From NCBI GenBank assembly GCA_036265675.1, contig DATAOP010000002.1:1-64000 (forward strand): a stretch of 64,000 nucleotides of DNA. Direction: 5' to 3'. The position numbers and the translations under genes were made by a program. Each line of letters opens with the position of its first letter. The stretch's first letter is position 1. Below the pieces are notes generated by a model. The model was not told the origin of the DNA. It saw only the letters and a list, made by a program, of their open reading frames with translations, and did no database searches. Source of the stretch: VRUE01 sp036265675 (GTDB lineage: Bacteria; Actinomycetota; Thermoleophilia; Solirubrobacterales; 70-9). Shown in pieces: positions 60,299-64,000 of the stretch.

Positions 60299-63061
60299 CT
60301 AGCGGCGCCGCTTCTTCGCCGCCGGCCTGCTGCAGGCCGTCTTTACCTTCACCCGGCGGGTCAGCCGCTTCCCATTCTGGGCCTTGAACTGGATCTTCGC
60401 GACGGCGGGCGTCGCGCAGAGCTGCCGCGTGTTCACCAGGTATCCCTGCTTGCCACCGAGGAGATTGAGACGGAAGTGGCCGATCGGGGCGTCGGGGATG
60501 ACCGGCACCACGGTCCGCAGGTGACCCTTCACCGAGGAGGATTCGGCTTCGGGGATGATCGTCACCTGGCCGGCGAGGATGAAGGCAACGTGGGGGAGCT
60601 TGCCGAAGCCCGAGACCGCATAGGCGGGACCCTTGAGCGGGGCATCGAGGAGCGGGGTATGGGTTTCGGCGGTCCCGATCGGCTGGCGGCCGGCGCAATG
60701 TTTCGCGACGAGCTCGGCGCGGCTGCAGATGTTGCCGAGGTGGCGCTGATCGATCGCGAAGGCCTTCGGCAGCGTTACCGCAAGCGATTTGATGTTGGCT
60801 TCGCCACCGCGCGTCCTGAGGTCGAAGCGCAGGGCGGGGTTCCTGGATCGCTTGGTCTGCTTGCGGCCGCCGATCTGCCGGATGCTCATCCGCGGCTTGA
60901 AGGGCAGCGTTTCGCAGTCGACCGACTGGAAGTAGGAGGAGAAGTCGGCGACCGTCCCCTGGTCGCCGACGCCCTGCGAATCGACCGAGAACGGGCTGCA
61001 GTTGGTCGGATTGACCATGAAGTTCGGCTTGTCGACATTGACCTGGATCGAGCGCATCCGGATCGGGATGCCGCCTATGATCGAGGGGACCGTGTCCGAG
61101 AGGGCCGTCACGTGGGCGTCCAGCGGGTCGATGTGGATTGCGACGCGGACGACGACGACGCCGTAGTCGTAGGGGCCCGCCAGAGCGGGGGTGACGGCGA
61201 CCAGGCTCAGCGGAGCGCCCTTGAACGGCCCTGCAAGGTACATCCTCCCCACCGCGTGGAAGGGGTGATGGCCGGGGCCGGCGGCGACGTTCGTCGTGCC
61301 GATTTCAGAGGACGCCGGGCAGCTCGGGCTGGCCCGCTCGGCGCGCCCCTGATTATTAGCCGCGGCGACGATGCTGCCCTCCGGGCAGTAGGTGAGGCCG
61401 CGCAGCCTGGCGGTGAGCCCCGGCGGCATGACGAAGTTGAGGTCGCCGAGGAACTGGTCGCCGTCTTCACGGTCGAGTCGCAGGTGGAAGTCACTGAATG
61501 CACCGGCAGCCGGGTTCGACGTTCCCGCGACGAGCCTCGGGTGGAACGGACGCTGCAGACCCGGGCATGAGCTCTTGTTGGGGCCTTCGTCGACGCTGAG
61601 GATCGGCCGCGAATGCTGCGGGGCCAATTCCGAGTTCCAGGGGGTGAAGACCGAGTCGGCTTCATAAATGCCGCATCTGGTCGGCGTGGCAATCAGGCCG
61701 CGGTCCGAGGAGAAGAGGTGCAGGTTGAACTCGGCGAAGGGCACCTGCGGCAGATCGGTGACGCGCCAGGTGAGCTGACCGGTCCGCGGATTCGGATGCA
61801 CGCTTGCCACGAACTTGACGTGAACGCCGAAGCCGTCGGCGATCATGAAGATTCGATACTGATTGCCGGGCAGCGGCTGGCCGATGTAGAGCGAGCCAAC
61901 GAGCGGCCCTTCGATTGCCGGAGTCCGGACGTCGAAGGTCCCGATCTTGGAGTTGTCAGGGCACTGGCCCGCCGCGTCGTTGTTGAAGTTCGCCTGCTGG
62001 TCCGTGCAGGACAGCTGGCCGTCGGCCGCGTCGGGGTTCACCGAGAGGCCCTCGGGCAGGGTCACCACGGCCGATCGCAGCTCGGAGGGCGACGGGGGTG
62101 CGGCGAGGAACTGGTCGGATTTCAGCTGCAGGTCGAGACCTGACGGCGCATCGGCTTCCCCGGTCGTGAGACCGACGTTGAGGCTGGGGTCGAAGCGCTC
62201 GTGTTCGCATTCGCTGGTCGGCGGAAAGTCCGCGTGCGCTTCCGACGGATGGGTCGGATCCTGATAGGTAGTCACCTTCAAGGAGACCCTCAGCGGGCTT
62301 CCGGTGCAGACCGTCGGGTTGTTGATGAAGGGATGAAGCAGGGCGGCCCCGGCTTCGGGGAACGGACCGGGAATGCAGCCGGTAGTCGTCAGGCCGGCGC
62401 AACCGGGGGGCGACCCGGGATCGCCCGCCGGGAATCTTTCCGAGTCGTGTTCGTGGTCGGCGGGGAAGCCCCACACTTCGAACCGCACTTTGCTCAGCGG
62501 CACGCTCTGGGGGATGCCCTGGATATTCATCGTCAGGCCGTAGTCGGAGCCGCTGCGAACGGAGATCGGCATGATGATCGGCACCTTGACCGTCGGCGCG
62601 ACGAACGCGAGGCGACCTGACTCGTTTTCGCTCTGGCGCTCCATGTTGTAGACGGGAGCGGTGCCCATGATGTGGTTCGGGTTGCCTTCGTAGTTGGCGA
62701 AGATGGTGATCACCCCCGCCTGCGCACCCGGAGCGCAATGGTTCAGCGCGAATTCGGCCGCCGAACAGCGGAGGATCGCGCCCGGGTTGCCGAAGACACC
62801 GGTCGGAAGATGAACCCCGACTTCTCTTGCGATTTCAGGTTCCCCGGGGCTTTCCAGTTCGAACGAGGCTTCGATATCAGGGTGTGCGCCGGCGTCCTGC
62901 CTGTTCGATTCGAGCTTGTAGTCGAGGATCTTCTGTTCCGCCAGCGCCGGGCCGGCGAGTACCCCGCCGGCGAGGAGGGCGAGGAGCAGGGCAATGGTGC
63001 CGAACACGGCCCGGCGCGCCGAGCTCGGTGAGATGCCGGTGATCATCGACGCATCACCCAT
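60299..63061 (-). CDS. Large exported protein of unknown function
   Basis: A 920-residue exported protein with signal segment GTIALLLALLAGGVLAGPALA. It holds several beta-rich domains with repeated phrases such as VVTLPEGLSVNPDAADGQLS, CPDNSKIGTFDVRTP, LPGNQYRIFM, and later YCPEGS...CPASSEIGTTNV and FAIDQRHLGNICSRAELV. The recurring 'LP.G...N......C....' then 'CP..S.IG' pattern suggests three or four copies of one module, each with a Cys pair. The end is Arg/Lys-rich. Many Thermoleophilia secreted proteins look like this; no function known to me. The ATG overlaps the upstream stop by 8 bases; a Met five codons in is possible. Confidence 0.72.
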   Translation of the reverse strand: MGDASMITGISPSSARRAVFGTIALLLALLAGGVLAGPALAEQKILDYKLESNRQDAGAHPDIEASFELESPGEPEIAREVGVHLPTGVFGNPGAILRCSAAEFALNHCAPGAQAGVITIFANYEGNPNHIMGTAPVYNMERQSENESGRLAFVAPTVKVPIIMPISVRSGSDYGLTMNIQGIPQSVPLSKVRFEVWGFPADHEHDSERFPAGDPGSPPGCAGLTTTGCIPGPFPEAGAALLHPFINNPTVCTGSPLRVSLKVTTYQDPTHPSEAHADFPPTSECEHERFDPSLNVGLTTGEADAPSGLDLQLKSDQFLAAPPSPSELRSAVVTLPEGLSVNPDAADGQLSCTDQQANFNNDAAGQCPDNSKIGTFDVRTPAIEGPLVGSLYIGQPLPGNQYRIFMIADGFGVHVKFVASVHPNPRTGQLTWRVTDLPQVPFAEFNLHLFSSDRGLIATPTRCGIYEADSVFTPWNSELAPQHSRPILSVDEGPNKSSCPGLQRPFHPRLVAGTSNPAAGAFSDFHLRLDREDGDQFLGDLNFVMPPGLTARLRGLTYCPEGSIVAAANNQGRAERASPSCPASSEIGTTNVAAGPGHHPFHAVGRMYLAGPFKGAPLSLVAVTPALAGPYDYGVVVVRVAIHIDPLDAHVTALSDTVPSIIGGIPIRMRSIQVNVDKPNFMVNPTNCSPFSVDSQGVGDQGTVADFSSYFQSVDCETLPFKPRMSIRQIGGRKQTKRSRNPALRFDLRTRGGEANIKSLAVTLPKAFAIDQRHLGNICSRAELVAKHCAGRQPIGTAETHTPLLDAPLKGPAYAVSGFGKLPHVAFILAGQVTIIPEAESSSVKGHLRTVVPVIPDAPIGHFRLNLLGGKQGYLVNTRQLCATPAVAKIQFKAQNGKRLTRRVKVKTACSRPAAKKRRR

Positions 63062-64000
63062 GGCGGCCGGAGGTCGAATGGTGCTTGTGATGCTTGCCGT
63101 GCCTGCGGTGGTGGCGGTGGTGCCTGCGATGACGCCGCTTCACGCATTTCCTGTGCCTCTTGACGAAGCCGCGCTTGCAGGCGCGCTCGCCCTTGGGCGG
63201 GAGGCCGCTTCCGGCCTTGGTGTTGATCGGCGGCGGTTCCGCGGCCTGGGTACCCGGGCCGTGGCACTCGTCGGACGCTTTGCAGGGGAAAGGCGGAGCG
63301 ATGTAGAGGAAGCCGCCTTCTTCGCGGGCGTCGTAGATCCTCACCGGCGAGCCGTTTTTGTCCTGCGGCGCCAGGGTTTCGCGGGTGAAGAAGAAGGCGT
63401 CGCGGCCGTCCGCGGAGGCGGAGGCGAGGATGCTCCCGTCCGGAGCTATGCCGGAAGAAACGAGCTGGACATTGCCGTTCTCCCACTCGTAGACATCCGC
63501 AGCTTCATTGGTGTCACGGAGCGCGAGCTGTTCCAGCGTGGTGAAGAAGACGCGACCGTCGTTGGTCAGGTTCAGCCCCATCGGCTCGAGATGGGTATCG
63601 GGATTGACGCTCGGGCCGCAGGAGACGCATTCCACTTCGTCCGCTTCGGCGGCATAGCGGTAGATGGCCGTGTGACCATGGGTCACGGCGCCGGCGATCG
63701 GCCTCGCCGAGTTGAAGACGGAGAAGCGGCCGTCCGGGGTCACCTGGAAGTCGCCATAGCTGTGGACGCCGGAGCGGTGCACGCCATGTTCGATGCCGAC
63801 GTTCGCCGTGTCGATCGTCGCGACAAAATGGGGCGCCGAGCCCGGCCGGGCGATGTAGAGGTTCGCTTCGTCGGAGACGCCGTTGGTGCTGCCGTCGAGC
63901 TTCTCGGGGCTGACGAAGTAGATCGCTCCGCTCTGGGCGGCAACGCCGGAGCCGCCCGCGAAGGCGACGATGTTGCACTTGCCTTCCCCTTCGACGGTAT
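63054..64000 (-). CDS. Exported beta-propeller protein with His/Arg-rich tail (N-terminus outside window)
   Basis: The frame is open to the window edge, so the N-terminus is missing. The visible 315 residues show TolB/WD40-like PD40 blades: FQVTPDGRFSVFNSARPI, YRYAAEADEVECVSC, LTNDGRVFFTTLEQLA, SASADGRDAFFFTRETLAP. The last ~40 residues contain a dense His/Arg/Lys run (KRRHRRHHRHHRRHGKHHKH) that could bind metal or polyanions. It is coupled to the 920-residue protein by an 8-base overlap. Confidence 0.72.
   Translation of the reverse strand, partial: TVEGEGKCNIVAFAGGSGVAAQSGAIYFVSPEKLDGSTNGVSDEANLYIARPGSAPHFVATIDTANVGIEHGVHRSGVHSYGDFQVTPDGRFSVFNSARPIAGAVTHGHTAIYRYAAEADEVECVSCGPSVNPDTHLEPMGLNLTNDGRVFFTTLEQLALRDTNEAADVYEWENGNVQLVSSGIAPDGSILASASADGRDAFFFTRETLAPQDKNGSPVRIYDAREEGGFLYIAPPFPCKASDECHGPGTQAAEPPPINTKAGSGLPPKGERACKRGFVKRHRKCVKRRHRRHHRHHRRHGKHHKHHSTSGRHG

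Noticed and set aside
59546..61570. 674-codon plus-strand frame across the gvp promoter region
   Set aside because: It runs antisense through two well-supported genes and the operon promoter, with no recognisable motif.

Overview
The window is high-GC DNA with tightly packed genes, short overlaps and many non-ATG starts. The gene content suggests a Thermoleophilia-type actinobacterium, near Solirubrobacterales. Pointers are several large secreted proteins with Lys/Arg-rich C-terminal domains, Sat-type sulfate activation, an actinomycete-style gas-vesicle operon and many probable leaderless promoters. This placement is inference from gene content and style; no rRNA is present to confirm it.

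Layout. 1-7.7 kb: the 5' end of sucC, a HAD hydrolase, an exported sulfatase, an acyl-CoA carboxylase alpha chain, a secreted PKD-domain protein and a PHP phosphoesterase. 7.7-12.7 kb: a minus-strand sulfur cluster (acyl-CoA carboxylase epsilon-like protein, dodecin, rhodanese, sulfite reductase, APS reductase, Sat, CysC). 12.8-14.5 kb: an RTX-repeat exported protein. 14.5-31 kb: an amine/polyamine locus with succinate-semialdehyde dehydrogenase, alanine dehydrogenase, PucR regulator and class III aminotransferase on the minus strand, then divergent potABCD and a CoA-acylating semialdehyde dehydrogenase; a FAD amine oxidase diverges from an Orn/Lys/Arg decarboxylase. The likely logic is uptake, transamination to alanine with pyruvate recycled by alanine dehydrogenase, and oxidation of the semialdehydes to succinate or acetyl-CoA. 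31-40 kb: ferritin, two exported COG4315-type proteins, SGNH and acyltransferase-3/SGNH enzymes, and a SCO1/TlpA/membrane-protein/anti-sigma run facing an ECF sigma factor. 40.1-42.7 kb: a visibly lower-GC patch with a broken chimeric gene, a methyltransferase and an IPT/PASTA exported protein, ending at tRNA-Asp. 42.7-51.7 kb: cell-wall and envelope enzymes, a metallo-beta-lactamase-fold protein, a compact FtsH-like protease, a DUF2236 oxygenase, a saccharopine-dehydrogenase-like protein and an LLM flavin oxidoreductase. 51.9-53.1 kb: a small stress-type module (CsbD, a Lys/Ala-rich membrane protein, two small ORFs) with a SigB/SigF-like promoter. 53.1-60.1 kb: a twelve-gene gas-vesicle operon. 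60.3-64 kb: two coupled exported proteins.

The most unusual region is the gas-vesicle operon. It carries GvpA, three GvpF/L paralogues, GvpG, GvpO, GvpJ, GvpS and GvpK, plus parts that look lineage-specific: a polybasic membrane protein next to a SRPBCC protein with a roughly 80-residue polyacidic tail, a GvpJ with a C-terminal HeH/Rho_N-like module, a GvpS with a pentapeptide-like tail, and a terminal 92-residue protein made of two 35-residue repeats. A second polybasic membrane protein, paralogous to the operon's first gene, sits just beyond the operon's far end with csbD.

Other notable points are an alanine dehydrogenase whose N-terminus is intact but has AGG where ATG is expected, and a recurrent TANNNT hexamer 6-8 bases before start codons.
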